64,000 bases of DNA from Stichopus chloronotus. Taxonomy: Eukaryota; Echinodermata; Holothuroidea; Aspidochirotida; Stichopodidae. Below the pieces are notes generated by a model. It was not told where the DNA came from and made no database searches. It worked only from the letters and a program-made list of their open reading frames with translations. The stretch covers positions 6,386,001 through 6,450,000 of the forward strand of contig CM037835.1 of NCBI GenBank assembly GCA_021234535.1, in the 5' to 3' direction. This document shows, one piece after another, positions 36,701 through 44,420 of the stretch. A program made the position numbers and the translations under genes. Position 1 is the first letter of the stretch; each line of letters starts with the position of its first letter.

Positions 36701-37635
36701 CTTTTCTACTGTTCTAGACAAAAGTACGTTGGTGCAAAGTATTACACAGAGGTACCACTTCATACCTGTGGCCACATGTTCTTTTTAATAAAAATATGTG
36801 AGACCATTCAAAAAGAAAGAAGAAATACTGTGAGTAAATCATACCAGGAGCCACCTGTTCCAGACTTTTAACATTTAATAACCTCTCCAGAAAAACATAT
36901 TTCAACAGGTGAATTACCAACACAGACAGTGTCAGACATAATCCATAATTTGTAAAATACATCAGCCAGCAGAAGTGCATGATTTCTGGCCAAAAGCAGA
37001 GCACACTGCTACCGAGATATTTGTAGCAACAGCCATTTTTTGTTAGAAATAATTTTGGGAACTTAGCAGCAGCTTAAAAACATGATGAAATTTTAGGGAG
37101 AAGTTCTTAAAACAAAAGAATATCCCTCAGTGTTGAAGTTCCAGAACATACTTTCCAAACATACTTTTGACAACTTTTTACAGTCAGGTTGGCATGTAAC
37201 ATGTTCATTACTACTATTTAGTAATATGTACTCACAACAGTTTGCAAATAATGTTGTAGGAAATCCCTTTTGAACATCTCCCTGTGATGCCACAAGGCCT
37301 TTGACAGGTTTAAAACTTCACCGCATTTTCAGATGCGAAGTACAGTACACATTGCTACTGACTTTGGTCAACACACATTCTTTCTACCTCTCCTCCATCC
37401 CAATGATATTTTTTCCCCATTTGAACTTGAAGAATTTTTATATTTTAACGAAATTGCTATGACATTAGGATCCCATCTCCTTGCACTCATGGACATATTT
37501 TCAGAGAACTCACTTCTATTTGGTAACTGACAAGCTGACGAAATCAAAATATTGTTATTCACTATATTTAATTCCATTTCAGGGATTCACTTACCCATCA
37601 TCTAAGCTTCCGTAGCCATTATCTCTGCTACCCAT
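3696..37635 (-). CDS. TJP1: ZO-1 / tight junction protein 1 homologue, 25 coding exons (whole-gene entry)
   Basis: A membrane-associated guanylate-kinase-family scaffold. Family members sit on the cytoplasmic face of tight or septate-type junctions and link claudin-type and adhesion proteins to actin. The joined exons encode 1457 residues: PDZ1 about 24-115, a short Pro-rich linker, PDZ2 about 140-216, a linker, PDZ3 about 293-375, SH3 about 390-455, GUK about 510-690, an acidic stretch 696-761, an RS-rich stretch 762-840, a hexapeptide array within 840-1096, a Pro-rich region 1096-1308 and ZU5 about 1310-1457. Diagnostic strings include GFGLAISGG (PDZ1), [11 protein letters not shown] (SH3 end), [11 protein letters not shown] (GUK start), [13 protein letters not shown] (GUK), [12 protein letters not shown] and [15 protein letters not shown] (ZU5), ending in VEHF. 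Vertebrate ZO-1 is about 1750 residues; here the PDZ1-PDZ2 linker is much shorter. The start ATG has an in-frame TAG nine bases upstream. ZU5 supports ZO-1 rather than ZO-2/3. Splice sites are predicted, not shown by transcripts. Confidence 0.95.
4604..4747 (-). CDS. TJP1: TJP1 exon 25: ZU5 domain, second half
   Basis: Encodes [20 protein letters not shown], then [20 protein letters not shown] and LKSSDTPAG. The first 25 or so residues are almost identical to vertebrate ZO-1. Acceptor TTTTTAG, donor GTCAGT. Confidence 0.97.
5034..5242 (-). CDS. TJP1: TJP1 exon 24: ZU5 domain, first half
   Basis: Encodes [20 protein letters not shown], then [20 protein letters not shown] and [18 protein letters not shown]. 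This is nearly the vertebrate ZO-1 ZU5 sequence (IIIPQGAIPEGVEQEIYFKV). Acceptor ATGTAG, donor GTTGGT. ZU5 contacts other partners and the MAGUK core in family members. Confidence 0.97.
5970..6262 (+). repeat. Dispersed repeat, copy 2 (intron between exons 23 and 24)
   Basis: Second copy of the repeat at 810-1105, about 5.15 kb away in the same orientation. It ends roughly 110 bp before the TJP1 exon 23 donor. No terminal repeats or coding potential seen. Confidence 0.7.
6373..7009 (-). CDS. TJP1: TJP1 exon 23: proline-rich region before ZU5
   Basis: 637 nt. Starts [20 protein letters not shown], then a [17 protein letters not shown] block, Lys/Pro repeats ([12 protein letters not shown]) that could bind SH3 domains, and a basic Arg/Ser/Gln stretch. 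It ends RNRFQAVPV, matching vertebrate VPKAVPVSP just before ZU5. Acceptor TTTGCAG, donor GTAGGG. Phase 1-in, 2-out. Confidence 0.93.
7140..7453. mobile_element. hAT-like non-autonomous element in intron 22
   Basis: About 314 bp with imperfect terminal inverted repeats: left CAGGGCTGGAAAAAG and the reverse complement of the right end CACAGCTGGGAAAG. The flanks give an 8-bp near-perfect target duplication, tttctcac on the left (7132-7139) and tttctcat on the right (7454-7461). An 8-bp duplication and CA-starting ends are typical of hAT elements. No transposase is encoded. It lies between TJP1 exons 22 and 23. Confidence 0.6.
7649..8416 (-). CDS. TJP1: TJP1 exon 22: hexapeptide-repeat disordered region
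   Basis: 255 codons plus split ends. It opens with [16 protein letters not shown] and a charged helix-prone stretch ([20 protein letters not shown], likely coiled coil or single helix). It then becomes Gln/Pro/Asp/Tyr-rich with 15 consecutive QQPDPY-type hexapeptides at 7723-7992 and a few isolated copies before them, and ends [10 protein letters not shown]. No such array is known to me in vertebrate ZO-1. Acceptor AAATGCAG (weak pyrimidine tract), donor GTGAAT. Phase fits both sides. Confidence 0.9.
7723..7992 (-). repeat. In-frame 18-bp tandem array, 15 units of QQPDPY type
   Basis: Fifteen 18-bp units without a gap. Nine read QQPDPY or the one-residue variants EQPDPY and AQPDPY in the clean run, and others are degenerate (EQSDQY, QQEETY, GEPDIY). 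The five units nearest 7992 are the most uniform at protein level, with synonymous differences between units, which suggests purifying selection as well as recent duplication. Tyr every six residues is regular. Confidence 0.97.
8813..9047 (-). CDS. TJP1: TJP1 exon 21: RS-rich basic segment
   Basis: Encodes [20 protein letters not shown], then an Arg/Ser-rich stretch ([27 protein letters not shown]) and an acidic tail. The donor is GTGAGT at 8812. A competing donor GTGAGA at 8831 would shift the frame into a TAA in exon 22, so the 8812 donor is the one that reaches ZU5. In vertebrate ZO-1 an RS-like segment lies between PDZ1 and PDZ2; here it follows GUK. Confidence 0.87.
9242..9439 (-). CDS. 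TJP1: TJP1 exon 20: acidic linker
   Basis: 66 codons, phase 0-0. It begins [20 protein letters not shown] and continues with Ser/Asp-rich sequence to NAPEPKR. The equivalent vertebrate region is also acidic after GUK (DDRLSYLSAPGSEYS). Acceptor GCATAG, donor GTAAGC. Confidence 0.88.
10728..10840 (-). CDS. TJP1: TJP1 exon 19: end of GUK
   Basis: Encodes [20 protein letters not shown], then [17 protein letters not shown], matching the vertebrate ending WYGALKEAIQQQQNQLVWVSEGK. Acceptor CTCTTTCAG, donor GTGAGT. It closes the MAGUK core; residues downstream are predicted disordered up to ZU5. Confidence 0.97.
11508..11721 (-). CDS. TJP1: TJP1 exon 18: GUK C-terminal lobe
   Basis: Encodes [20 protein letters not shown], then [20 protein letters not shown] and [20 protein letters not shown]. 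It aligns throughout with vertebrate KHALLDVTPNAVDRLNYAQW and YPIVVFLNPDS. Phase 0 to 1; acceptor CCATTCCAG, donor GTACTA. Confidence 0.97.
12263..12360 (-). CDS. TJP1: TJP1 exon 17: GUK middle
   Basis: Encodes THQ-like THG stretch then [20 protein letters not shown] and DIMDQ; corresponds to vertebrate GIIRLHTIKQIIDQ. Acceptor ATCTGTAG, donor GTAGGA. The exon lies exactly between exons 16 and 18 in phase. Confidence 0.9.
12930..13110 (+). repeat. Copy of the GACCT / CACCAAAA-CAATAGGGATC repeat family
   Basis: Shares TGACCTTTATTTTGGTGACC and CCACCAAAAGCAATAGGGAT with the copy near 13.9 kb (ACACCAAAAACAATAGGGAT) and more weakly with 1-600. It lies in the intron between TJP1 exons 16 and 17. 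Confidence 0.6.
13850..14110 (+). repeat. Copy of the same repeat family with CA tract
   Basis: Contains ACACCAAAAACAATAGGGAT, then a CA tract at about 14020-14048, then CCTGCCTACGGCAAGGAATC, the same order as CA tract plus TGCCTTTGGCAAGGAATC at 620-710. Intronic (TJP1 exons 16-17). Probably a short interspersed or non-autonomous element; I cannot assign a class. Confidence 0.6.
14250..14345 (-). CDS. TJP1: TJP1 exon 16: GUK, degenerate P-loop segment
   Basis: Encodes [20 protein letters not shown], then [12 protein letters not shown]. In active guanylate kinases this segment carries a GxGKS/T-type loop. Here it is GPAADIARK, so the ATP-binding Gly-Lys motif is missing, as in other ZO proteins. 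The domain is therefore expected to be a binding module without kinase activity. Confidence 0.96.
14765..14815 (-). CDS. TJP1: TJP1 exon 15: start of GUK
   Basis: 51 nt encoding [28 protein letters not shown] is almost identical in ZO proteins. Acceptor TATCTTCTAG, donor GTAAGA. Confidence 0.96.
15605..15765 (-). CDS. TJP1: TJP1 exon 14: SH3-GUK hinge (U5-like)
   Basis: Starts [14 protein letters not shown], completing vertebrate-like NKNRAEQ, then has [16 protein letters not shown] and [10 protein letters not shown]. The Phe-Phe-Lys-Arg-Arg-Gly-Leu-Arg string corresponds to the basic hinge that binds regulators in family members. The donor used is GTGAGT after TTC-A; an internal GTGAGT at the GGTGAG near 15734 is not used, because that would lose conserved residues. 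Confidence 0.92.
18212..18391 (-). CDS. TJP1: TJP1 exon 13: SH3 domain
   Basis: Encodes [20 protein letters not shown], then [20 protein letters not shown] and a segment ending GRGLIPNKN. The HF.YE motif, the GYW (vertebrate GSW) and the GLIPN Pro-Asn mark a ZO-type SH3. Phase 1-in, 2-out; donor GTCAGT. SH3 packs with GUK in MAGUK proteins. Confidence 0.97.
18941..18989 (-). CDS. TJP1: TJP1 exon 12: PDZ3-SH3 junction
   Basis: 49 nt encoding [16 protein letters not shown], corresponding to vertebrate VYRRIVESDVGDSFYIR just before SH3. Acceptor CTTTACAG, donor GTCAGT. Phases fit both neighbours. Confidence 0.92.
19301..19450 (+). repeat. Dispersed repeat pair, copy 1 (intron 11)
   Basis: Shares CAAAACGTGT, AAGGCAAACG, AAAGCTAGGCCTT-type, GTGCTAGAATT, GAGGAC, CATTAGTGA and CATATGTCTACGATGT with 26135-26285. 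A 97-codon open frame (19234-19527) covers it but is not recognisable as a known protein. Likely a remnant of a repeated element. Confidence 0.7.
19640..19742 (-). CDS. TJP1: TJP1 exon 11: end of PDZ3
   Basis: Begins [19 protein letters not shown] and runs through [13 protein letters not shown], the last helix and strand of PDZ3 (vertebrate VNNVDFTNIIREEAVLFLLD). Phase 0 to 1; donor GTAAAT. Confidence 0.92.
20976..21415 (+). repeat. Two tandem copies, 220-bp period (intron 10)
   Basis: AGGTC-GTGACATGC begins both units (20976 and 21196). Shared blocks include AAACCCTGA, CGTTGGAATTTTGTT/CGTTGGAATTGTGTT, ATGACTTTTCA and CAAAACAGATGACGTGGAGT. Identity is high enough to align by eye. Confidence 0.85.
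21420..22092 (+). repeat. Two tandem copies, about 344-bp period (intron 10)
   Basis: GTTTCACA starts near 21423 and 21767. Both copies contain AAGTGATAT/GAGTGATAT, AAATAAA, ATGAC/GTCCTTGAAATAAA, TATTCATGA, TTTGCCTGTAAA, TTTGAGGCTATTTTCAACAT and TGTCATTTTCATGTCA. They directly follow the 220-bp pair and share an AAAACCCT/AAAACTCTCTG block with it. Confidence 0.8.
22269..22440 (-). CDS. TJP1: TJP1 exon 10: PDZ3 core
   Basis: Encodes [18 protein letters not shown], then [20 protein letters not shown] and a segment ending VAVGDRIKE. The [12 protein letters not shown] stretch aligns closely with ZO-1 PDZ3 (GLRLAGGNDVGI). Phase 2 to 0; donor GTGGGC. PDZ3 forms a supramodule with SH3-GUK in family members. 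Confidence 0.96.
23164..23212 (-). CDS. TJP1: TJP1 exon 9: proline-rich linker
   Basis: A 49-nt exon encoding [17 protein letters not shown], a Pro/Ser linker ahead of PDZ3. It is fixed by phase on both sides (GG completes with C from exon 10). Donor GTAAGC. The other two reading frames give no sensible join. Confidence 0.85.
23861..24107 (-). CDS. TJP1: TJP1 exon 8: end of PDZ2 and linker
   Basis: Starts [19 protein letters not shown], the PDZ2 turn and alpha-2 helix, which match the vertebrate ING..TENMSLTDAK segment. After about residue 217 it becomes a low-complexity linker towards PDZ3. Phase 0 to 1. Acceptor TTTTGCAG, donor GTGAGA. Confidence 0.93.
24968..25189 (-). CDS. TJP1: TJP1 exon 7: PDZ1-PDZ2 linker and start of PDZ2
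   Basis: 74 codons, phase 0-0. It begins [18 protein letters not shown] (basic end of PDZ1, then a short Pro-rich linker) and continues into PDZ2 with [18 protein letters not shown] and [17 protein letters not shown]. In vertebrate ZO-1 the equivalent linker is a longer basic, serine-rich region. Donor GTGAGT. Confidence 0.93.
26135..26285 (+). repeat. Dispersed repeat pair, copy 2 (intron 6)
   Basis: Second copy of the element at 19301-19450, same orientation, about 6.8 kb away. It is intronic between TJP1 exons 6 and 7. Confidence 0.7.
27595..27697 (-). CDS. TJP1: TJP1 exon 6: end of PDZ1
   Basis: Continues [20 protein letters not shown], then [14 protein letters not shown]: the PDZ1 alpha-2 helix and last strand. 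LRKSG is shared with vertebrate ZO-1. Phase 2 to 0; donor GTAAGT. Confidence 0.95.
28083..28207 (-). CDS. TJP1: TJP1 exon 5: core of PDZ1
   Basis: Encodes [13 protein letters not shown], then a segment ending [22 protein letters not shown] is the PDZ carboxylate-binding loop and second strand, and GGPAEG is highly conserved in ZO-1 PDZ1. Phase 0 to 2; donor GTAAGT. The acceptor is preceded by an unusually long pure T tract (minus strand). Confidence 0.95.
28212..28232 (-). repeat. Long pure T tract at the exon 5 acceptor
   Basis: About 19-20 consecutive A on the plus strand (T on the transcript) directly before the GACAG acceptor of TJP1 exon 5. It is a very long uniform polypyrimidine tract and a likely length-variable microsatellite. 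Confidence 0.9.
29357..29416 (+). repeat. Tandem 30-bp duplication
   Basis: ACTGATATAATAAAGTGAAG repeats at 29357 and 29387, with GTCAATGT following both. Intronic between exons 4 and 5. Confidence 0.9.
33464..33503 (+). repeat. Tandem 20-bp duplication
   Basis: TTGAAAATCTCATAACAAAG and a copy with CG for TA, in series, about 170 bp downstream of exon 4. Confidence 0.75.
33670..33711 (-). CDS. TJP1: TJP1 exon 4: first strand of PDZ1
   Basis: A 42-nt phase 0-0 exon with acceptor CCTTTCACAG and donor GTAAGT. It encodes [14 protein letters not shown], which matches the ZO-1 segment just before the PDZ1 ligand-binding loop (a Trp-Glu, then a Thr-Val-Thr beta strand). Confidence 0.9.
36578..36596 (-). 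CDS. TJP1: TJP1 exon 3: 19-nt microexon
   Basis: Upstream is a pyrimidine-rich stretch ending TTTATCCGCAG; downstream is the donor GTGAGTG. The 19 nt take GG from exon 2 and leave phase 0, giving residues GKSPGRL. Direct splicing of exon 2 to exon 4 would reach a TAA inside exon 4, so this small exon is what makes the start exon compatible with PDZ1. It is supported by splice signals and frame arithmetic only. Confidence 0.65.
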
Positions 37636-37722
37636 TATTGTCTAGTCATCCACACAGTTAGCTGGAATGCCACAAAGTCTAAGAAAATTGCCTTAAATCT
37701 GTTTCTTCAATGTCACACCAAC
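37595..37722 (-). CDS. TJP1: TJP1 exon 2: 5' UTR end and start codon
   Basis: The acceptor (polypyrimidine then GAACAG) ends at 37723 and the donor GTAAGT starts at 37594. The ATG is at 37635-37633, with an in-frame TAG at minus 9, so translation cannot begin further upstream in this frame. The coding part is 41 nt (13 codons plus GG), reading [13 protein letters not shown]. This N-terminus is not conserved with vertebrates. The exon is accepted because it joins through the microexon to PDZ1 in frame. Other upstream exons could splice directly to the phase-0 exon at 33711 and give other N-termini. Confidence 0.7.
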
Positions 37723-40700
37723 CTGTTCAGGAAACAGAAAGAAATGAGCAAGTTATTACACATCACAGAAAATATAAACTTATTTACAAAAATGAAAAAC
37801 TCTTGAGTTTCTTTGATGGTCTATTTCATTGAAACAAGAAATCAAATCTTACCACACCTTGGACATTTATTGTATCCATTATGAACGACACTGTCTATTC
37901 AGAAGTTTGAAAGATACACGCTGTATATGGAAGAGTTACTCAATCAAGTACAAAAAGAATCCCTTTGATTTAATACTGACCTATCCTTTTCCTATTCTTT
38001 ATAATTTAACTGATGCTGTCAATCATATTCTCATGTATTGTTACCTCTGTTAGCCTTATGTCTAACAGGAATGAAAACCACAATCAATCAAAGGCAGCAA
38101 AAACCATATCGAAAGTGGAAAGGTAGGATAAATGGCAACTGCACCATACAGCATGCTGGGAAAACTTGGAATTGATCGTTCCTTGCTATATTAATCTCAT
38201 CAAAATTTGCTAACATGGTGTAATATCATAAAGCACACCTGAAATACCAGATTGAGATATGAAGAGCTTGCTTGCATTTTCATTGCTTGAGATGACCAGG
38301 CAGCAACAAGTCTGAGACATTCAGCCTAATACTTCAAAGTTCAAACATGTATCAGAAATGCAAATTATCACTTGCATGCACTCACAGCAAAATATGAAAC
38401 TGAAGAAAGAATACTGTGCTGAATTCTCTCACAATTGTGCAAAACAAGTTCTGCAAATATGAGAGTGACTTGTAACACTACGACTGCATTTAGTTAAGTA
38501 TCAGTACAAAATGCATCACTGCACAGGACGTGAGAAAATGGTTCTGCAGATAGGAGAGTTCTCGACATGTGTAAAGTCAAAGTGCACTCTGTGATACAGA
38601 ACTGTAGTATTCTGAAAGTACATATGCATACAGTACACATTCCTTGACACAAGAAACTACCCCTGGAAATGTGGTATTTTCTCCCTAAACCAATCTGACA
38701 TTTCCAAGTTACTCCAAGAATGTCTTTGATCTTCACAAACCTGTAGCCTCAAGAGCCAAGCTTACTGTTTTCAAAAGTTTGTAATGTCACAAAATTCCAA
38801 GCATGTGGAATACTGACAGGAGATTTATTTAGCCAAGCAGGACTACAATCTCAGTGAGATCAAAAACACACTCTGCAGAAGCCATGTCCATGGGGAGCTT
38901 ATTTACAAAATATCTGACAATTAGTTCTCTCAGGATTCAAACACATGCAGCAAACAAACAATACATGGCTTTTGTCAACACTATTTGTTTTACATGGAAA
39001 GAAACCTACAGGGATGGATTTTTGCAGTGCCACCAGGAGGGTGGAATAATAATGTACTTCCAGGGTAGTGTATCCAGGTAGGTACCACATAGCATGACAG
39101 ACACTTCATTTCAAGAAAAAAAGGCTGCTTAGGCCTTTGACATAAATATTCATACTGTAAGTTGTAAGGTCTGCACACCTAGTCCTAAAAATGTACATAA
39201 TGTGCAAAAAATCATGTGTCAAGAAGACCTTTTCTGCATGATAGAACATGACGTGACTTCCAGATATACCATAATGGTTTAGGGTATGTTCCTCTCGAGA
39301 AGGCATAAACATGTATGATATCATGTGGGGGATTGGCTGGTCTGCAAAACAGGCCTACTGTGAAACAAAAAAGTTTCACTCTCTTACATTCAAATTTTGT
39401 TTGTTTGTGAAAAATAAGGTACTTTCAGGGAAAATACTGTACAAGATGAATGCCATCTATTGCCCCTTTGAAACACAATGTCTATGAAATATCTGTGACT
39501 CAGCCATGTATTGACTGACTCTCACTGACATGTGGGTTACAAAGCCAGGAACATTTGTGATTATCTGCTTGGAAATGTCATGTACTGTACTTCACCTTTA
39601 TGAATACCTGTCAACATGGGCAATGAACTTGTCTGCAATATCATCACCTCCAATGGTCAGTGGTGTCATAACTCATTAGTCCCACGGAGTCCCCTGAGAC
39701 ATGGCTACTGCCACCAGCACAGGTCAAGTAAACTAAGTATCACAAGTAAGATACAGTTCATAGACATATTGCCCTTTATGGGGGAAGAGTATATTCGAAG
39801 GAAACAGTGTTTTAATTCTTTCTGGAGTTTTTTTTATGTGCCTTAAAGGCCTCATCACCCCATCTTCACTGATAAAGGTCACTGCATGTAATACATACCC
39901 CTACAGTAAAATCAACTGGCTACAACATTCTCAGTTTTTACCAGTGGATCACAAACCTTTGACTGGTCAAATGAATTAAATACAAGAACTGAACATGACA
40001 CACCTACATTCAAAGATGAGTTACCAATTTCTGCAGGGTTTACTGTTTACGATTATAGCCTAAAAGTCCTCAAGTAACCTGTGAAGCTTTGACCTTTTTC
40101 AATGTAGTGGAATCTTGCTTGGAACAGGAAGGCCTACCACTGTGCCACAAGTTGGGTTCATATGCTGCTCTCTAGCAACAGTCGATGGAAAGTGGGTGCC
40201 AGCCAACACTATACCTGGGGAACACATATATATGTTCTGTCTGCATTTGGAAGTCTGCTTACCTGGGACGTCCTAAAAGTCAGCACATTATGAAAGCAAT
40301 GAGAAGGAGCAATTCATCCAGATTGAAAGCTGTTTTCTACCATCAAAGCTGTTTGCATTGTAAACACAACAGTAAGGGCTGAATAACCCACTGAAGGAGG
40401 ACAAAGGTTCCTTTGGAGTACTTACAAAAGGACATGCCTCCACTAAGCCAGGACTCTGAAGTAGAGCTTTATGCACACTGTATCACCCCACACAACAAAA
40501 CATCCAATCATAAGATCACAATGGATGTGAAGCTGCCAATTGGTCAGAACAGTTTAGTAAATCATGTGGCAGTACCCTACAAATGGAACATACTTGAAAC
40601 CTGGTATCCCAAACTGATACTGTGACCACAGTGGCTCCTTGCAGAACTTCCTCACTACGACCAAATAGGCCTACACTGCATCTCCCACAAACATAAAATC

Positions 40701-43575
40701 ATTGACTGTCATCATAGGACTCTACTGCAATATCCCAAAGCAGTATTCCATGAAGCATTTTCCACATTGAAAACATACCAACATGAATATCTTGCAGAGA
40801 GTGGGTTGGAACATGGTAGGTCTAGATGCATGCAACTAGCTGTGTCCTTTCCACAGTTATGTATGAACAAAGTGAATGAACAAAACTGTGTGAATCAAAT
40901 CAGCAGTTCTAGGTAATTAGGCAATCCCTATACATACATGCTGTTCTTTTTCTACATTGCAATCTTGTTAACTTGAAAATTGAGTACATTGTTTTGCAAG
41001 TACCTGGCCTCCTTTCCAAGCTTTCATTTATTAGGGCAGTCATACAGAAGTCTGTCCCCCCCCCATCTTCAGTCCCCTCTAAAGACACATGTTTCATCAT
41101 GTAGGCTACATGTATGATGAGTTGCAGATGGACCTTGAAAACAGTCAACAATTTCCTAAATGTCTTAACCTTTTCCTTTCTTCCATTGAGCTGGATAACA
41201 GGCTGTTTTCTGTTCACATTGCTGCTCTCAAATAAGCACATCAAAAGTATATTAAAACTGAAGGGAAACATCAACAATGGAAGGCCTTACAACTTGAACT
41301 TTCCCCAGAAGGCAGTAAATCAAAGTTACACCATCTTTTCGCAAAGTTATCCAAATATTGATAAAAAACTTTCCTCTAATAGGTTGAAGGGAGTCACAAA
41401 GTCACTGGGTCACAAGTTTTTCAGTTTTACAAGGGTTTTCTTACACCCAAGTCTGACTATTTATGGGAATGCCAGTTGCACCCTGGTATGTCTCAGGCAG
41501 ACAACCTTGTCCTTGATTTACCGTACTGCCAGCCACTACATGACTAACTAGAGGGTGGTTCACTTGGTAGTACTGTTATTTTCTTTAACAAGGGTTTAGG
41601 CCTCTACTCTCATCCACACACACACACACATGCCTTTGCATATACACACAGAGAATTATAAATTTCTGTGACTTTTCAGTACTGTAAAGCTAGAGGACAC
41701 ATTTACTGAAAAATACCCTCATTCTATAACACTGTACTGTCTTCTTGCCTGGTATTGATACAAGTTCAAATGTGTACAATGTGACTGGCGATCAGAATAA
41801 ATTCTCACTATTAAACACTTAAGGAGAATATCACACCACTCGTATTCATCAGTTCACTTGTCAGCAGATATATTAAAGGAGTCCAATGCAATCTCTGTAT
41901 TCAACGATGACATGATAATAAGACAGCAATAGAAAAAGTCAGGAACTATGAACCTCAAACTCTACCAGTGATAGACTAGTATTGTTAATGAGTATAAAAT
42001 CTGATAAGTTAACACTGATAAAACTCCAATCTTATTCAAATTTTATTTTTTTCAACTAACTTGGTATGCATTTCTTCTATATTCATCCATCCATCTTCCA
42101 AAAACACATGATTTACATGCTCCCATCATATTTTGCTGCATTACAAGGTATAATAATCATACACTGAATTCTCTTACATTTCAAACAAGCTTGGCTGTTT
42201 ATCTCCATTCCTTACAGTACCGATGGCATTCTCACAGTGGGAGTGAAATAGCACAATACAGAGATATCATTGCCAGCATTCTCTGTACACTCCTCTCACT
42301 GTAGTACCTGCAGCTCTAATGTATGGTACAGTGTAATAATGTGTGGTACAGTGTAATAAACCTACTGTAATTTCATACCATTGGATAGCTAACAGATCTT
42401 TCCTTCTGGGCAACTGATGCTCAGATTTCAATGTGACCCTGAGATCCTGGCTCTCTTGGGGGAAAAAGCCAAGTTTATTAGGTTATTGCCATAGATGAAG
42501 GGTACAGTCAGCAGGGGACTTGTTACTATGGCAATTTTTGTTGACAAAGTGGCCAGAGGACAACCCTCACAGCAGTTATGTCTTCCACATGCTTGGCCTT
42601 GCTTGTTTATGTGCACACCAACATGTCTCTTATGATATGGAGGGTACACCAGGAGGAGAATGTGCTGCACATACTTCATAGCAACAACTGATTCTGGTGA
42701 ACTCTCAGGGGCTTGTCTGGCATGCATGGATCAAACTGGAAATTAAATTTTCAGATTACCAATATTGGCAGGCATCCAGTTTTAGCATGTTTACCACTCA
42801 AGGAACACCAAAATCACCTAGTTTGCTTAAGATTTGTTTGTAACACCTTCTTTCCCACAAATTTGCCTCTAAACTTGCTTTCAGGTACCTGCTAAAAATG
42901 AACATCCTAAGAGCACCCCCTATGACACACTGTACTGTACACTGTAAATGGAAAAGTAATATTCATAAATGATTGGAAAAAAATGACCGTTTGATGATTC
43001 TACATTATTTATGAAAAACTGCAGAAAGTAATAAAAGGATACATGCAGGATACAGTATCAGTAATGAGTTACAACAATGATGAAGTGGAAGATTTCTCTG
43101 AACATCAATGGTAAACAATGACCTGTAACAAGCTGAAGACCTATGTAAAGATTTGAAAACACACACATTTCCTCAATGACGTCTCATAACACACTGTGTG
43201 TGGTTCAGTGTTTCTTATCAGTAGTTATTCTAAAATCCTGAAAAATACCACAACATTCAGAAATGGAGAGCTATTCAACAACATCAGTGGAATGCTTACC
43301 TGCATGTACTTTACAGAAAGCCATGTAATGTACACTGATGATAGGAGACAGTATTAACTAACACTGGACCAGTAAATGACACATGGACATGATGGCAACA
43401 CACTGCATGCCTCATTGACTACATTATTAAAACACAATACACATAACTTGTTTCTTACTAGTGTTAATGCGCAGTGTAAAATATCTCTTTACACTGATTC
43501 AGGAATACCAGCATAATTTACTTTCACCCAACCATTAAACCACCCCTTAACTGCAACTATTTATTTTTTTTACAG
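37723..43575. other. Presumed 5' intron, no gene seen
   Basis: No exon with recognisable protein similarity. Contains a CA microsatellite near 41610-41630 and the 20-bp duplication at 42320-42359. If the first exon lies at about 44.2 kb this is intron 1. Confidence 0.5.
42320..42359 (+). repeat. Tandem 20-bp duplication
   Basis: TGTATGGTACAGTGTAATAA followed by the same with one change (A to G). Confidence 0.85.
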
Positions 43576-43663
43576 AAGGGTCATTAAAGACAAAACCACA
43601 TCTTACAGTATACAGTAGTGGGATACAACTGTCAGGCCATGGCGAGGTCTCGCAGTTCCACAG
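43576..43663 (+). other. Candidate plus-strand exon with start codon
   Basis: An 88-bp interval bounded by a T-rich tract ending TTTTTTTACAG and by CAG followed by GTAAGT, both close to consensus. It contains ATG at 43639 in a good context (GCCATGG), preceded by an in-frame TAG, and reads MARSRSST before the donor. I could not find the exon it would join to, so it may be a noncoding transcript or chance. Confidence 0.22.
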
Positions 43664-44198
43664 GTAAGTTATTGACTGCACACTTGTACCGTAACATTGT
43701 TTATAGTTACGCAATGCTGTAGAGCTAAGGATTGCAGTCTAAATGTACTATTAAAATACCGTACAATACTGAAAGTGACAAGTTTTTGAAGATAAGTACA
43801 TTGCAATAACATATGCATGTCCATGGATTAAACCAAGAAAGTAGTAAAAACTAAATCTACATAACAATAGATTCCGGGTCATCCAGTGACAAGAATTTTG
43901 TCAAAAAGGATTATATACCCCAGATGATCAGACGGATGCAGAGTATCTATCCAATTATTGAACACACTAGTTTTCAGTGTATCAAAATGTCAAAGAAATC
44001 GCACCCATTTTCCTGGCCAATCATGGGTGGGAGGGCTTTTACCAGTATCACTTAAAACATGCACAAATGGCATGCCATGAGATGGATTCATTCTCCTTTC
44101 ACATATCTGCTTTACCAAGCCTCTGCCACATGAAATTACCTGACACTGTCACAACACTGTCAGCAGTAACTGGAAGGTAACTACTACAGACCACTTAC

Positions 44199-44420
44199 AT
44201 ATGATGTCACAGTGACATAGTAAGCACCCTCGAGACACGAGGAAAAGCACAGAGATTTCCGGAAGTCAGGCCCTCGGGAAATTCCCTGGACTTCTGCGCT
44301 TTCTACACCACAGCCATATTGTGTGTACGACCGTATTATAGACTTTGAGTGTAAGTTGCAACGTGAAGTCCACGAAAAGAAGTTCATTGTTCACATGCTG
44401 ATTGTTTTTTTGCCTCAAGG
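44199..44420 (-). promoter_or_regulatory. Candidate TJP1 promoter and untranslated first exon
   Basis: A small CpG-richer island in AT-rich surroundings. It holds CCGGAAGT (ETS core) at 44259-44266, an exact kappaB palindrome GGGAAATTCCC at 44276-44286, and ATGGCGCC-like sequence on the minus strand near 44429. A consensus donor GTAAGT follows 44199 on the minus strand, which could splice to the acceptor before 37722. A 13-bp palindrome TGTCACAGTGACA lies at 44205-44217, inside the candidate exon. The transcription start is unknown and the call is inference. Confidence 0.35.

Noticed and set aside
41114..41551. 145-codon plus-strand open frame
   Set aside because: Low-complexity composition, no known motif, no supporting splice or start context.
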